A program made the translations under genes and the position numbers. DNA of 64,000 bases from Symbiodinium natans (lineage: Eukaryota; Sar; Dinophyceae; Suessiales; Symbiodiniaceae): the NCBI GenBank assembly GCA_905221605.1, contig CAJNDS010002541.1, positions 304,501-368,500 of the forward strand, written 5' to 3'. Shown here piece after piece: positions 30,646-41,333 of this stretch. How positions within the stretch are numbered: position 1 is the first letter of the stretch; the number at the start of each line of letters is the position of its first letter. The notes under the pieces are model-generated. The model had not been told where the DNA came from, made no database searches, and saw only the letters and a list, made by a program, of their open reading frames with translations.

Positions 30646-33100
30646 CTCTGCTTCTGCTTCCTTTTGACTGATACAACACAAGAAAGGAACTCATATGATA
30701 AAGCAATGGAAGGGTAAGCAGAGGGTGACTCCTTGCGCGTGGACCTTTCCATAATACTCCATCATATTCCTCCTCTCGGCCTATCTCTTCTGTTCCTTTC
30801 CTGACCCTTTTCCTTCTCCTAGTTCTTCCTTTTTGTTTGTTTCTTTTCGAAAAGAAAGAGGGAAGGGAGAGACAAGGGAGAGAGGATAGAGAAAGAAGAG
30901 TGCCATTTTCTCTGCGCCTTGTTTTGTCTCTCCCTCTTCTCCATTCATCTCTCTTCTATTCTTTTCTTTGCTCTTCCCATTAAAAATGCAATCCTTTGTG
31001 TCTCTCCTCTCTCCTTCTCTCTCCCTCCAACGGGTATCCTTTTGGATCGTTTTCTGCATCTTCAAGCGAGAAAAAAGGACACCCAAAAGAAAACACTGAG
31101 GGTGTCCCTTTTGCTCGTTTGAAGACACAGAAAGCGATTAAAAGGGACGCCCATTTTGGATTGGCAGCAAACCCAGCTGATGCTCATGGGCGATGGAACG
31201 GGTGTCCTTTTCAATCGTTTTCTGCATCTGCAAGGGAGGAAAAGGGACACCCCACAAGAAGGAAAAGTAACATAAGAGATAGGGAGGGAAATTGAAGAAC
31301 TCCTCATTGTACTTCGTCATTCCCTTTCCTCTCTTCTCATCTGCTATTTTGCTTATTCGCTTCAAAAAGCAACATAAGGGAAAGGGGATTTCCTGAAGAG
31401 GAGAGAGGGAACCTATCTGTGAAGAGCAAGGATGGTTTTTCTAATTCGAAAGGGAATAGGGAGAGACAAGGGAGAGATGATATGGATGATATGTACAGCT
31501 TTGCGCCTTATTTTGTGATTCCGTCTCCTTGCTTCCTGTCTCTTACATTCCTTGCAGCACGCTTCCAGAAACATAGCATCCTTGTTATCTCTCCTCTCTC
31601 ACTTCCCTTTCCCTTCTCTTCTTCTGCTTCCTTTTAACTGATAAAACACAAGAAAGGAACTCATATGATAAAGCAGTGGAAGGGTAAGCAGAGGGTGACT
31701 CCTTGCGCGTGGACCTTTCCATAATACTCCATCATACTCCTCCTCTCGGCCTATCTCTTCTGTTCCTTTCCTTACCCTTTTCCTTCTCATAGTTCTTCCT
31801 TTTTGTTTTTTCTTTTCGAAAAAGAGGGAATGGAGAGACAAGGGAGACAGGATAGATAAAGAAGAGTGCCATTTTCTCTGCGCCTTGGTTTGTCTCTCCC
31901 TCTTCTCCATTCATCTCTCTTTTCTGTTCTTTTCTTTGCTCTTCCCATCAAAAAGGCAATCCTTTTTATCCCTACTCTCCCCTTCTCTCTCTCCCTCCTC
32001 TTCTCCTGTTCCCCTCTAAACGACAAAAACGCAAGAAAGGAAGAATAAGAGGGGAACGGAGGCCCTGTTCCTTGCTTCTCCTCTTTCAATGGATGTGGGA
32101 AGTGGGCGGAGTTGGCTCCTTGCCCGTAGACCCTCCCCATGCTTCAACAAACCCCTCCTCTCGCCCTATCGCTTCTGTTCTTTTCCTAGTGCCCAAACAA
32201 AGAACGAAAACGGGTTCCTTTACATGTTCATTGTCCGTCCTTTTGTTGTTTATTTCAGATGGAAAAGAACCAGAGAAGAGAAAGATAAGAACGAGAGGTA
32301 AGATGAACACGGCACCATCTTGTCTTTGCCCTATTTTTGCACCTCCCTCTCCTGTCTTCATTTCTCTTCCATTTTTTATTGCTCTTCCCATTCATATAGC
32401 ATTCCTTTTGATAACTCCTCTCTCCTATCTCTCTCCCTTCTCTTCTCTTATTCTCCTTTAAATCTCAAAAACACACAAAAGGAAGCTTCTTTTCCTTTTT
32501 GAAAGAAAAATAAAAAGAAGAATTGGTTCATTCCCTGTCCTCTCTTTCTATGTGTTGTTTGGCTTGAGACAAGGAAGGGAGAGATGATAGATAAAGAAGG
32601 GTGCCATCTTCTTTGCGCCTTGTTGTGTTCCTCCGTCTCCCTGTTTCTTGTCTCTTCTCTTCTTTTCGGTACCCTTCCAGAAAATCAAAATGGCCTCCTT
32701 GTTGTCTCTCCTCTCTCACTTCCCTTTCCCTTCTCTCCTTCTGTTTCCTTTTAACTTTAACTGATAAAACACAAGAAAGGAGCCTGTAAAGTAAAGCAGT
32801 GGAAGGGTAAGCAGAAGGTGACTCCTTGTGCGTGGACCTTGCCGTACTTTATCATATCCCTCTTCTCGGCCAATCTCTTCGGCTCTTTTCCTAACCCTTC
32901 TCCTTTTCATAATTCTTTCTTTTTGGTTTTCTTATTTCGAAAAGACAGTCAGAGTGCCATCTTCTTTATGCCTTGTTTTGTCTCTCCCTCTCCTTTATTC
33001 ATCTCTCTTCTACTCTTTTCTTGGCTCTTCCCATTGAAATTCTGTTCCTCTTATCTCTCCCTCCTTCTCTCTCCCTTCTCTTCTCCTGTTCACGAGAGCC
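30646..33100. repeat. Polypyrimidine-rich modules, four partial copies
   Basis: A module containing TTCTGCTTCCTTTTGACTGA, a block with GTGACTCCTTGCGCGTGGAC and a block near CTATCTCTTCTGTTCCTTTC occurs from about 30652, 31618, 32070 (partial) and 32740. Between them lie long CT-rich runs. All frames through it are Ser/Leu/Phe- or Lys/Glu/Arg-rich and look spurious. It could be one or more very pyrimidine-rich introns or a degenerate tandem repeat. Confidence 0.8.
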
Positions 33101-33118
33101 TTCGACTTTAGGGTTGAG

Positions 33119-33180
33119 GAGAAAAAGAGAAGGAGAAGAGGAACTACTTGGTTCTTGTTCCCGAGGCCAAGTACGACTGA
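33119..33180 (+). CDS. Candidate terminal exon after the polypyrimidine region
   Basis: After GTTGAG the frame reads EKEKEKRNYLVLVPEAKYD and stops at TGA 33178-33180. It stands at the end of about 2.4 kb of CT-rich sequence, where a 3' splice site would be expected. Confidence 0.35.
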
Positions 33181-33317
33181 AGCCCTGAACTGCAAACCCT
33201 AAACCCTACAACCCTGAACCCTACACCCTGAACCCCCAAGCCCCTAGGACAGTGCCTCCGGAAGCGTTCTCGCAGCCGGCCCCTCAGACGGCTAAACCCG
33301 AAACCAAAACCCTAACC

Positions 33318-34046
33318 CTTTGGGTCGAGCCTTGGGCATCGGAGCTCATAAAGGTTTGGGTTCAGGGTTTAGCTGTGTAGGGTCAAGGTTCAGGGTGTAG
33401 GGTTTGGGTTCAGGGTTTAGGGGTGTAGGGTGCTGAGAAAATGCTGTCTTCTTCAGATCTACCTCCAATCCTCTGTTCTGGGATTCTGGCTGCATGCCAC
33501 ATGCAGTTCTGGTGGGATCTGCAACCCCAAACCGTACACCCATGAACCCCGAATGCCATAAACCCCTATACCCTGAGCCCTGAACCCTAACCCCATCCTG
33601 TGATCCCTCGATTTCGACCCTACCGTGCAGACACACACCGTCAGCGAGGCGGGTGGCAAAGAATAAGAAACTAAAACGCAGCAGGGCAGAAACTGCAGAG
33701 CATGAGGCTGGCGACTTCGATCTTCCCAGGACCTTCGGCCCAAGCATTATACAGGGTTTAGGGTGGAGCGTTTAGGTGCAATAGGGTATAGGGTTGGGGG
33801 TTAAGGGCATGGAAGCCCTTAGTAACTCAAACGCCAGGCCCCCAAACCTCTGAACCCTAAACGAACCCTAAACTCTAACCATCTAGCCAGGGGCCGTGTT
33901 GCATTGCTTCTTCGGCTGGTCCCTTTGAGATCTGCAGCGAGATTGAGGGAGGAAACGGAGGTCTTTCAGTTTGCATGGCTGAGCGGAATCTCGAAGTGGC
34001 CCAGAAGACTTCTTCAGACCCAGAAGCCCAAGATCAGGGCTTCAGG
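33318..34046 (+). CDS. Candidate multi-exon gene with telomere-like introns
   Basis: Exon-like islands: 33318-33353 (LWVEPWASELIK), 33457-about 33510 (IYLQSSVLGFWLHATC), 33682-33753 (LQSMRLATSIFPGPSAQALY) and 33891-34046 (AERNLEVAQKTSSDPEAQDQ). The first intron, 33354-33456, starts GTTTGGG, consists of G-rich telomere-like units, ends in a pyrimidine run plus CAG, and keeps phase 0. Exon 33682-33753 ends before GTTTAGGG. Exon 33891-34046 is 156 bp, phase 0 at both ends, but is open in another frame as well. An acidic piece at 33639-33674 may be a further exon or a terminal alternative. No family recognised and no start codon found. Confidence 0.38.
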
Positions 34047-34139
34047 GTTCTCCCTCAACCCTACACCTTAAACACCTGCACCCTAAACCCTACACCCTAC
34101 ACCCTAAACCCTAAACCCCGCCCAAAGCTTTAGAGGGGC

Positions 34140-34620
34140 TTCAGGGAGTGACAGCAGTGTGAAATCCGGCAGGATCGGCCTTCTCGGGAAGGACCACTTC
34201 ACGTGGTTTAGGGTCTTTCGCGCTTGAAAGAACCCTGAACCCCAAACCTTGTTTAGGGTTTGTGGTTGGGGTATGTTGGGGTTTAGAGTCCAGGGTCAAG
34301 GAGGATGTCACTAATTAGACCCCAGACCCGAATCCCTCAGTTTTGTTTTGGGTTTAGGACTTTCGGCTTTTCGGGTTGAATCAATCGCTGGCTTGAGGCT
34401 ATAGGGTTAGTCATTGCGGGCTTTGGGGCCTACGGGGGGAGGGGGGGAGGCATTAAATCCTGACACCTTAAACTGTAGCGCATCCTGAACTGAAGATCGC
34501 TGTTGGTAGAATTTGGGGAAACCTTAAACCTCGAAGCCGTACACCCTGAAGCGCGACGTCCTAAACCCTATAAATCGTATAAGCCTATAAGCCCTAAAAG
34601 CCCTATCAGCCCTATAAGCC
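34140..34620. other. Short islands between telomere-like tracts
   Basis: A plus-strand island at about 34142-34203 reads SGRIGLLGKDHFTWF and is followed by GTTTAGGG. The rest alternates G-rich (34250-34290) and C-rich (34520-34622) units. Confidence 0.4.
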
Positions 34621-34674
34621 CGTTAAAGATTGAGGGTCTGGAGTGTCGGGGTACTAGTAGGGGGTGGTAGTCAG

Positions 34675-34990
34675 CTGCGGAGCGGCAGAATTAGGGCTGG
34701 TTTTGGTGAGGTGCGTGGGAATTTGCGGTCTGAGTTGGCCTCCACAATATCGGTCAAGTATCGTCTAGCGGTTACCTCTATTCATATATGGAAACTGCAT
34801 ACCCTTCTACGACGAAGACCTTTGAGTGGATTGGTTCACTTCGCGGTGCGAGGGGTTTAGGATTCAGGGTTAGGGTGCATGTGGTTCAGGGTTCAGGGTT
34901 CAGGGTGCATGGTCTTAAACTGGGTCTGGGAAAGGGCATCGTCACCAGCCAGATGCGGTCGCCCTCATGAATTCCTGGATAAATCCATGA
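34675..34990 (+). CDS. Candidate two-exon 3' gene end with telomere-like intron
   Basis: Exon 34675-34854 follows GGTAGTCAG, is exactly 60 codons, and includes ELASTISVKYRLAVTSIHIW. It is followed by GTTTAGGATTCAGGG. The intron 34855-34948 (94 bp) is made of TTCAGGG/TTTAGGG units and ends GTCACCAG. The last exon 34949-34990 reads PDAVALMNSWINP and stops at TGA. Phase 0 throughout, GC-rich third positions in the short exon. Product unknown; a basic protein by composition. Confidence 0.45.
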
Positions 34991-35040
34991 AACGAATGGC
35001 TATGGGGCCCACACGGGGCCTGGGTAGAACGACGCCTTAG

Positions 35041-35202
35041 TACCAACAAATCCTTGTGTATCGGGCTTGCCAGAAGTCTTGGGTTTGTTTGCGCCAAAAA
35101 TCCTTCGATCCAACACCTTGGGAGGAGCTTGCCAAGGCCCGCAGGGTGACGGAAGAGGTCCAGGACAAGATGAAGGGGGGGAAGGCATTCGGATCCCTAT
35201 AA
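35041..35202 (+). CDS. Candidate terminal exon, 53 codons
   Basis: The frame opens after a TAG at 35038-35040 and closes at TAA 35200-35202. Its second half, FDPTPWEELAKARRVTEEVQ and onward, is strongly coding-like and helical with GC-rich third positions. A possible acceptor is the CCAG at 35068-35071. A 63-codon minus-strand frame over the same DNA is less convincing. Confidence 0.4.
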   Translation, partial: YQQILVYRACQKSWVCLRQKSFDPTPWEELAKARRVTEEVQDKMKGGKAFGSL

Positions 35203-35382
35203 GGAGCGCTGACCCCAGAAAATATAACTAAGTCTATATTTATCTACCTATACATACATACATACATATATATAATACATATGCCCCGCCCCTCCCCCCC
35301 ATGATCCACATTCGGCTCAGGGGTCCAGGGGGGCAAAAGGCTCCCGAAGCTTCCCTCGGTCCCTCTAAACGCGGCATCGCAG

Positions 35383-35445
35383 GAGCACAATGAGATCCGG
35401 AAGCAACTCCGAGCATGGCAGTCGGAAGCGGATGCTCAGGTCTGA
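35383..35445 (+). CDS. Candidate terminal exon, charged helix
   Basis: After GGCATCGCAG the frame reads EHNEIRKQLRAWQSEADAQV and stops at TGA 35443-35445. Phase 0, 21 codons. Confidence 0.38.
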   Translation, partial: EHNEIRKQLRAWQSEADAQV

Positions 35446-35839
35446 GGGTTGGAGGGCGGCTGAGAGTTTGAGTTTTTTGGGGGGGTTGAGCCCCTAACCC
35501 CTAAGCCTTATAACAGCTTTTACCCAAGACCCTCATCCCCCTTTGGTTTGGGGTTCAGGGTTTAGAAGGCCATAAAGGCTTAGAAGTATAAACCCGGAAC
35601 CCTAAACCGAAGGGGGTTGAGAGCCTTGGGGAAGACTGCAAAGGGGTTTCAAGAAAGAAAGCCCGTAGTTTCCCGGTTTAGGGTTGAGGGTGTAGGGTTT
35701 GCTGGTCATTGTTGAAAACCATTCCTTTTATGAATAGACTTAAACCCAATAAGAATATACAATGATCTGCATCGTGGGCCTGGTCTAAGTGGATACCCCA
35801 ACAATGGTGCAGTTTAGGTTTTTTTCCTCTGGGGTTTAG

Positions 35840-35903
35840 GGAGGCAGTTTGGCAAGAAAAACGCGGTTCTTTGCGACCCGATGCCCTAGAAACCATGAGG
35901 TGA
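35840..35903 (+). CDS. Candidate terminal exon
   Basis: After CTGGGGTTTAG, a telomere-like acceptor, the frame EAVWQEKRGSLRPDALETMR ends TGA 35901-35903. Alternatively the GT at 35900 is a donor into a 30-bp telomere-like intron and the gene continues at about 35930. Confidence 0.33.
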
Positions 35904-36409
35904 ACCTGAAACCCTGAACCCTCAACAAGCTCATGGCCAAGATGCTCCCCCCGCCAACCCTAACCCCTACAGCCCCCCCAACCCTAAACCCCAAGCCCCC
36001 CAAAACCTTAAACCTTGAAGCCTCGACAACTCCAACTCTGCAGTCAAAGTCCTCCAAGCCACAACACTTCAAGCACCCAATTCCTTTCATCAGAAGGTGT
36101 TCGGGCCCCAAAGCCTGATTGAAAGGAAACCTGGCAAGGGCAGCGAGCCCTGCGCCTCACCGAAGAGTATGGTGTAGGGCTTTGAGAGGACAGGGTTTAT
36201 GGTGTAGGGCCTAGGGTTTAACGAGCCCGAGACCCAAAGAGTGATCTACGGTGTGGGTTGAGAACTTTCCAATCACCAGTTGAAGCCGAAGGACTTTGGG
36301 GCTATGAGTCATGAGGGTTGTTTCGGGGGGTTCTTTACTGATGGCTGCTAGGGTTGTTAGGGTGTAGGGCCCTCGTCAAGGTGTTTGTTCCAGGTGTTTA
36401 GTGTTTCAG

Positions 36410-36505
36410 GCCTATTTCTACTTTTGCGGCCCAGACGGCAGGCTCCCATGCCAATCCATGTGGTGCCGAGATTGCCGAGAGTCACTTTGCTGGAAACTGA
36501 AACCG
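36410..36505 (+). CDS. Candidate Cys-rich exon
   Basis: After AGTGTTTCAG the frame reads FCGPDGRLPCQSMWCRDCRE, with Cys spacing C-x7-C-x4-C-x2-C and another Cys five residues on. This resembles a zinc-binding knuckle but matches no family I can name. The frame runs on into repeat, so the donor is unclear. Confidence 0.35.
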
Positions 36506-36719
36506 GGGATTGAGGGTTTAAGGGGGTTCGGCGATGGTCTCTAATTCGGGCCCCTTTTCCCGAATGCTCCGCAGAAGGGTTTTCGTTTTAAGGTTGGGTC
36601 CAGGGGCCAAGGAGGCGACCAAAATCCGCGCCAGCATCCGCAAGCGTTCGCAAGCATCTGCAGGCGTCCGCAAGTTCGCAAGCGTTCCCGAGTGTCGCGG
36701 GCGTGCCGCGATAGAGTCG

Positions 36720-37022
36720 CCAGGGGTGCTGGTCGCGAAACGCAGAACTGTCGTCGATTTTGGCGTCGTCGCGTCTCAAAAGTGTCAACAGTCACAGGGA
36801 TGGGGGGGCGGGTCCTGGTCGCGAAACGCAGAACTGTCGTCGATATTGGCTTCGTGTTCTGAGGGATGGAGGGGGGGGGGGGGGGTCGTGGTCGCGAAAC
36901 GCAGAACTGTCCACGCTTTTGGCCTAGTGTTCTGTCGTCGCGTCTCAATAGTGGCAACAGTCACAGGCACGAGGGGGGTCCTGCTCGCGAAACGCAGAAC
37001 TGTCCTCGCTTTTGGCTTGGTG
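36720..37022. repeat. Tandem ~80-100 bp repeat, four copies
   Basis: TCGCGAAACGCAGAACTGTC occurs at about 36733, 36814, 36891 and 36985, each followed by a related stretch (CGTCGATTTTGG, GTCGCGTCTCAA, AGTGTCAACAGTCACAGG). A 177-codon plus-strand frame and several minus-strand frames through it are probably by-products. Confidence 0.88.
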
Positions 37023-37107
37023 TCGTGCCGTCGTGGACCTGTTGCTTTTGGACTCCCTCATGCCTAAACCTTGACGCCTGACTGTTAAATGGGCGGTATC
37101 CTAAATT

Positions 37108-37406
37108 ATGGTCCTTTTGGGCCTGACTAGAACATTTTCCTCGTACTATCAAGGCCCCTGGCATGCCTCGGCTTTACCCGCAGCGCGTGATGGGACAGGC
37201 TCGCCTCAAGGACTGCATATGCAGGGCTTCAAGTGGGGTTTCCGAAAGGGGTGGATACTGTATTGGAGTCTTCATTATCAGGAGTATATTCCTGGGGCCC
37301 TGATCGTAAGCCCTACAGTAGGCACCCCAAACCCAACCCTAAAACTCGAACCCTTGAGGGCTTGGAGCTTGAGGCCTTCTGGTGTACTGCACGCAAGGTC
37401 ACGTGA
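37108..37406 (+). CDS. Candidate two-exon gene with ATG and telomere-like intron
   Basis: ATG 37108, exon 1 to 37305, ending CTGATC before GTAAGC. Intron 37306-37358 (53 bp) is C-rich telomere-like and ends CCCTTGAG. Exon 2, 37359-37406, reads GLELEAFWCTARKVT and stops at TGA. Phase 0 is kept, giving 81 codons plus stop. Exon 1 starts MVLLGLTRTFSSYYQGPWHA. If unspliced, the frame continues 76 further codons through repeat. Product unknown. Confidence 0.42.
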
Positions 37407-37436
37407 GGTTGGGTTAGAGGATAGGGGTTTAGGAAT

Positions 37437-37709
37437 TTGGGCTTTGCCTGTCCGGTATACTACTCTAGTCTATCGTGCATTCCATCACCTCGGCTCATCT
37501 GCTTCGAGCAACTGCGAGTATATGTACGAATGATCAGACACTGCACAATACCAGAAACACAACTCTGGATCCTAGGCTCTGGGAAAAAATGGGCGCAGAG
37601 GAGCGATTCCAGTCAGCTGACAAGACTGACAATACACCCCTACACATCTGACCTTGAACTCTGTCAGATTTGGTTTGTGGTGAACTCCGTCGCGGCCACA
37701 AGCCCCTAG
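37437..37709 (+). CDS. Candidate hypothetical protein
   Basis: About 90 codons to TAG 37707-37709, start not fixed. Contains FEQLRVYVRMIRHCTIPETQ and RLTIHPYTSDLELCQIWFVV. Free of telomere-like repeat apart from its first bases. Confidence 0.3.
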   Translation: MGFACPVYYSSLSCIPSPRLICFEQLRVYVRMIRHCTIPETQLWILGSGKKWAQRSDSSQLTRLTIHPYTSDLELCQIWFVVNSVAATSP

Positions 37710-37892
37710 GCCCCCAAAGAAACGAATCCAAAACCCCAAACCCTGGAGATGCTGAGTTGTGATCCCTGAAACTCAAAGACGCGGAAGGCCTCAACGCCTA
37801 GACTCCAAACCCTAGATCGCCCCAACTCCGCAAACAAACTCCGAACGTCGCTATCATTTTGATTTTTGTTTAGGATGTGCGGATATGATTAG

Positions 37893-37979
37893 GCTGAAAT
37901 CTCCTGTGATGATTCATACTCGGCTTTCCTTGCCTTGAGACAGGCCTTCATCGAGCGCATTCCTGAGCCAAGACATTAG
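37893..37979 (+). CDS. Candidate terminal exon, 28 codons
   Basis: After GATATGATTAG the frame AEISCDDSYSAFLALRQAFI continues to TAG 37977-37979. Phase 0, GC-rich third positions in the second half. Confidence 0.35.
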   Translation, partial: AEISCDDSYSAFLALRQAFIERIPEPRH

Positions 37980-38800
37980 AATTGTGGTTTAGGGTTTAAG
38001 ACCCCTGACTGACTTACCTTGGGGACTACATGAACGCTAGAAGGGTTTATGGTCCATAGGCTGGAATGGGGATTTTACTCGTCTGTTGCTCTCCAAGGTA
38101 TGACCCTACACATCTTCAGACGCCCCAGCCCTACACCCTAAGTTCAGGGTTTTAGGTGGCCCTTGGGGTATATTATATGCTCACTTATTGGGTTTAAGAG
38201 GATCCTTGTTCGGAATATGTTTCAGAGGGTTGCCGACCTAGGGGCCTAACCACTTAAAGAAACCTGACACTCAGATGTTCACGGCCGGTTCCTATTAGGG
38301 GAAGGGGATTGCAAAGATGGCATCCCTTTGTCCTTTCGATACTAAGGGGACCCTAAACCCGGAAGCCCTGAACCCCTAAACCCTCATCCCTTAAAACCCT
38401 CAAACCTCACCCTAACCCCTAAACCCTGCAACCCTAAAACCTAAAGGTTTCGGGTTTAGTCTAGGCTGAGTCTTTCAGAGGGATCCAGATTGGAGGGTTG
38501 GTGTCTAGGGCCAAACCCTAAGCCCCCTCAGCCCCTGGACCGCTCCAGCCCTAGACGCCCCTTAAGCCTAAACCTTAAGCCCAAAGCTCGAAGAAGCTCC
38601 CCACAAAGCCAACCGAGAATAAGGCTGTAAGGGCTCTTATTCTAGGTTTTTTGGGCCCGCAAGCCAAAATATACCCTAAACCGTAAATGCTAAACCCTAA
38701 CACCTTTTATAAGTGGCTTCTGGGCGAGCCCTTCAACCAGAGCCATGCCCTAAACCCTACGCCCTAAACCCTGAACCTTGAACCAAAAGTTGCCCCAACA
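37980..38800. other. Mostly telomere-like, C-rich
   Basis: C-rich units at 38130-38150, 38350-38440, 38515-38600 and 38670-38790, with short islands between them. No frame is convincing. Confidence 0.5.
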
Positions 38801-38903
38801 GCTCTACCAAACCCAGGCCAAAGCCTGCTCCTGGTGGGGGCCTGCACGTTTGGGCTTTCACGTTGCAAGGCTGATCAAGGGTTTCGGGGTTTAGGGTTTA
38901 GGA

Positions 38904-39050
38904 ATGAGGGCGCAAGCCCTAAGAGTTCTTGCGGCTGCCTTTTCGAGCCAGTTCAGAGTGAAACCAAAAAAGCAGGCAGTTTTAGGCTCGGAGCCTTCTC
39001 GCGACAGGACGGACTTTATAATCAACAAGGTGTCACGCCGTATAGTTTAA
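38904..39050 (+). CDS. Hypothetical protein or exon, 48 codons
   Basis: ATG 38904 lies just inside the end of a G-rich tract. The frame ALRVLAAAFSSQFRVKPKKQ and onward ends TAA 39048-39050. A preceding island (about 38815-38880, WWGPARLGFHVARLIK) ends before GTTTCGGGG and may be an upstream exon. Basic protein, no family recognised. Confidence 0.38.
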   Translation: MRAQALRVLAAAFSSQFRVKPKKQAVLGSEPSRDRTDFIINKVSRRIV

Positions 39051-39063
39051 GATCAGTGTTGAG

Positions 39064-39255
39064 GTGTTGGACTCGCTAGCTGGCAGCGTTTCTTTGTCTT
39101 TGCTGTACAGGACTTACATACAGACGGCCTACAGAAGCAGCAAAGGTCGGCAAAGCAGACTGAAGACCCTGGATGATATTGTCGCTGCCTTCAGGGGTAT
39201 GCTTGTTTGGGGCAACATACCTATGATTGCTCGGCGGCATCGTGCTACCTCTTGA
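39064..39255 (+). CDS. Candidate terminal exon, 63 codons
   Basis: Starts right after the preceding frame in another phase and reads LLYRTYIQTAYRSSKGRQSR, ending TGA 39253-39255. Free of repeat. Either a separate small gene or the continuation of 38904-39050 after a frameshift or splice. Confidence 0.38.
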   Translation: MLDSLAGSVSLSLLYRTYIQTAYRSSKGRQSRLKTLDDIVAAFRGMLVWGNIPMIARRHRATS

Positions 39256-39708
39256 ACAGAAGGGTTTACCGCTTGAACAGAAGGGGTAAGCTTATAGTCA
39301 TTGCGCGTCGCGGATCCCTAAACCTAAACACCAAACCCTAAACACTGCCAGGGAAGATCATGCTTCTCGGAAGCAAATTGAGGGTTTCTCGAAATTTTTG
39401 GTTTCTAGAATGCAATATTCCTTAGAGTTTAGGTTCCCGCCCAAAAGGGCCCATAGTTTGGACTCAACCCCCCCAAATTAGAAGCAGGGGTTGCCCAAGT
39501 CGGGTTTAGGGTTTAAGGTTTTAGGACGAGTGATGTCGGAGATTGGGATCATGACTTTGGGGGACCATAAGAACCCTAAAGTTGGGATCATGCGCCCCGT
39601 GCTACTGTGTTCCCTAGGGTGCATGGACCATAAACTGAAAAACATTTTTTAGGGTTCATTCAGTCCGCAAAGGGATCGTGGATAGGGAAACTGGAGCTGT
39701 GTAGTAGG

Positions 39709-39942
39709 ATGCAGAGACTTGATAAGATGTACGCTGGTGTCCTCGATTATGGCGCCCCGCGCGCACGCACATGTGTTGTCGGAAATGCTCGAATACACTG
39801 CACCTGCCTCTATGCTGTAACATGTTTGAAGCACCCTTGCATCGTTCTGTTTATTGCCCGGAGAAATTATTGTGAGGGGCGCGGCGAAGTCTTGAGCCCC
39901 AAAATTTTGACCTTGAATCCCCGCCCCCCAAGAAGGCCTTAA
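39709..39942 (+). CDS. Candidate Cys-rich hypothetical protein
   Basis: ATG 39709, 77 codons, with TCVVGNARIHCTCLYAVTCL in the middle. The last 15 codons run into C-rich repeat, so the true end is probably earlier. Confidence 0.28.
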   Translation: MQRLDKMYAGVLDYGAPRARTCVVGNARIHCTCLYAVTCLKHPCIVLFIARRNYCEGRGEVLSPKILTLNPRPPRRP

Positions 39943-39972
39943 CCCCCAAAAAATATAGAGCCCGTTCAACAG

Positions 39973-40039
39973 CATCACTCCAGACATTGCAGAGTTGCAG
40001 CAATCGAAGCGGGGACCCAAGAAAACCTCAAGCCCTCTT
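39973..40039 (+). CDS. Candidate exon
   Basis: After CCGTTCAACAG the frame ITPDIAELQQSKRGPKKTSS is followed by GTTCCC. Next to a C-rich tract on the right. Confidence 0.35.
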
Positions 40040-40208
40040 TGTTCCCTAATCCCTAAGCCCTAAACCCTATAAGCCCTAAACCCTAAACTCCCAAAGTACC
40101 CACAAACGCAATGTCGTGGTCTAGGTAGACTGAGCCCTGAACTCTAAAAGTCTATAAGCCCTATAGGTTTACGGTTCAGCGTTAAGAGTTTAGGGTTTAG
40201 GGTCTAAG

Positions 40209-40391
40209 TTGGCCCTTGAGAGTTGTTTAACAAACTTTCCCTCATTGGGTCGCAGGATCCTATTTAGGAACATTTCTCTCTTGGTTTTACGAGCCAGCCC
40301 AGGGGCTTTAGTTCCCCCGAAAGGTACCAGGCGGCCCATTCTCCGGCCCATTTTCCGGCCCAGGCCGGTGCCCGAATCCTTGAAGGTTTAG
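40209..40391 (+). CDS. Candidate exon, 60 codons
   Basis: Begins after a G-rich tract and GGTCTAAG, contains SLGRRILFRNISLLVLRASP, and ends TAG next to another telomere-like unit. The Pro/Arg-rich end covers a CGGCCCATT direct repeat. Confidence 0.25.
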   Translation: MALESCLTNFPSLGRRILFRNISLLVLRASPGALVPPKGTRRPILRPIFRPRPVPESLKV

Positions 40392-40794
40392 GGCATTGGG
40401 GTTTATAAGGGTTTCGCATTTTGGGAGTACACAGACACTCTTTAGACACTAAGCCCGCAACCCCTAAACCCGGGACCTACACTAAACCCTAAACCCAGAC
40501 AACGGGAGACAAGACGCTCAGGAACCCGGCAAAGGGCCTCCCACATGAAGGGAGACAAGGGGAGACAAAGGGAGACAAGAAACCCAGGAACCCGGCAACG
40601 CCTACCAGAATGCCAACAACCGGCAATTCCTTAAACGAATCTAGGACCCCAACAGTACAACTGTTTGGGGAAAGATCCCCAGGAAGAGGATCCCCTCATA
40701 ATCAGGACCCCAAGAAGGTACACTAATTTCGGAAACTCCCCATATGGTCAGTTTGTTTTTCGAGTCCTTTGTTATGTGCCTTGCATCTAGGGGG

Positions 40795-40875
40795 GCTGAC
40801 AAGCAGGGTTTAGGGTTTAGTTTAGGGTTTATAGGGTTTAGGGTTTATAGGGTTTATAGGGTTTAGGGTTTTAGG
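40795..40875. repeat. G-rich telomere-like tract, mixed 7- and 9-bp units
   Basis: TTTAGGG and TTTATAGGG units alternate, the same two variants as at 29.1-29.5 kb. Confidence 0.88.
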
Positions 40876-40945
40876 GCCGTAAGATTATTGGGAGCCCTAA
40901 TCAAACCCCAAAATATTCGGGGGCGTGGGTTGAAGCCTACTGAAG

Positions 40946-41012
40946 CCTACCTAAGAGAGCTTCTTGGCATTGCCACGAACACCTCGTCGTGTTCCGAAAG
41001 CTTCCTGCGAAG
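40946..41012 (+). CDS. Candidate exon
   Basis: After CCTACTGAAG the frame AYLRELLGIATNTSSCSESF is followed by GTCTCT. Serine-rich, GC-rich third positions. Confidence 0.33.
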
Positions 41013-41238
41013 GTCTCTTTACCCGAAGACTGACCCTAAGCCCTAAACCATATCTCCAAAGCCGAGCAAGACTGGCCTAGAGACGCGCATAGCCAGAAGC
41101 TCCAGCTTGACCCGTAGCTGGAATTGTCGTCCCCACACCTGAACCCTAAAACCCGGAACCCTAAACCTTAAATCCCTAAACCCCAAGCCCCAAGCCCTAA
41201 AACCCTACCTGAACCCTAAACCCTATATCGCAAACCTT

Positions 41239-41333
41239 ATGCTTTCCACGTGGGAGCTTGGTATTCCGCCCACGGTCTTCACCGCCATTCCAGCACCAGT
41301 GCAGATGCGGTGCCCCCAACCCCTTCTTGACCC
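41239..41333 (+). CDS. Candidate exon ending at GTTTAGGG
   Basis: From ATG 41239 the frame MLSTWELGIPPTVFTAIPAP continues to GAC CC, then GTTTAGGGTTG. A C-rich telomere-like tract precedes it. If the ATG is a true start, this is a first exon. Confidence 0.38.

Noticed and set aside
39045..39063. 19-bp intron joining 38904-39044 to 39064-39255
   Set aside because: Phase would fit, but 19 bases is too short to accept without RNA evidence.
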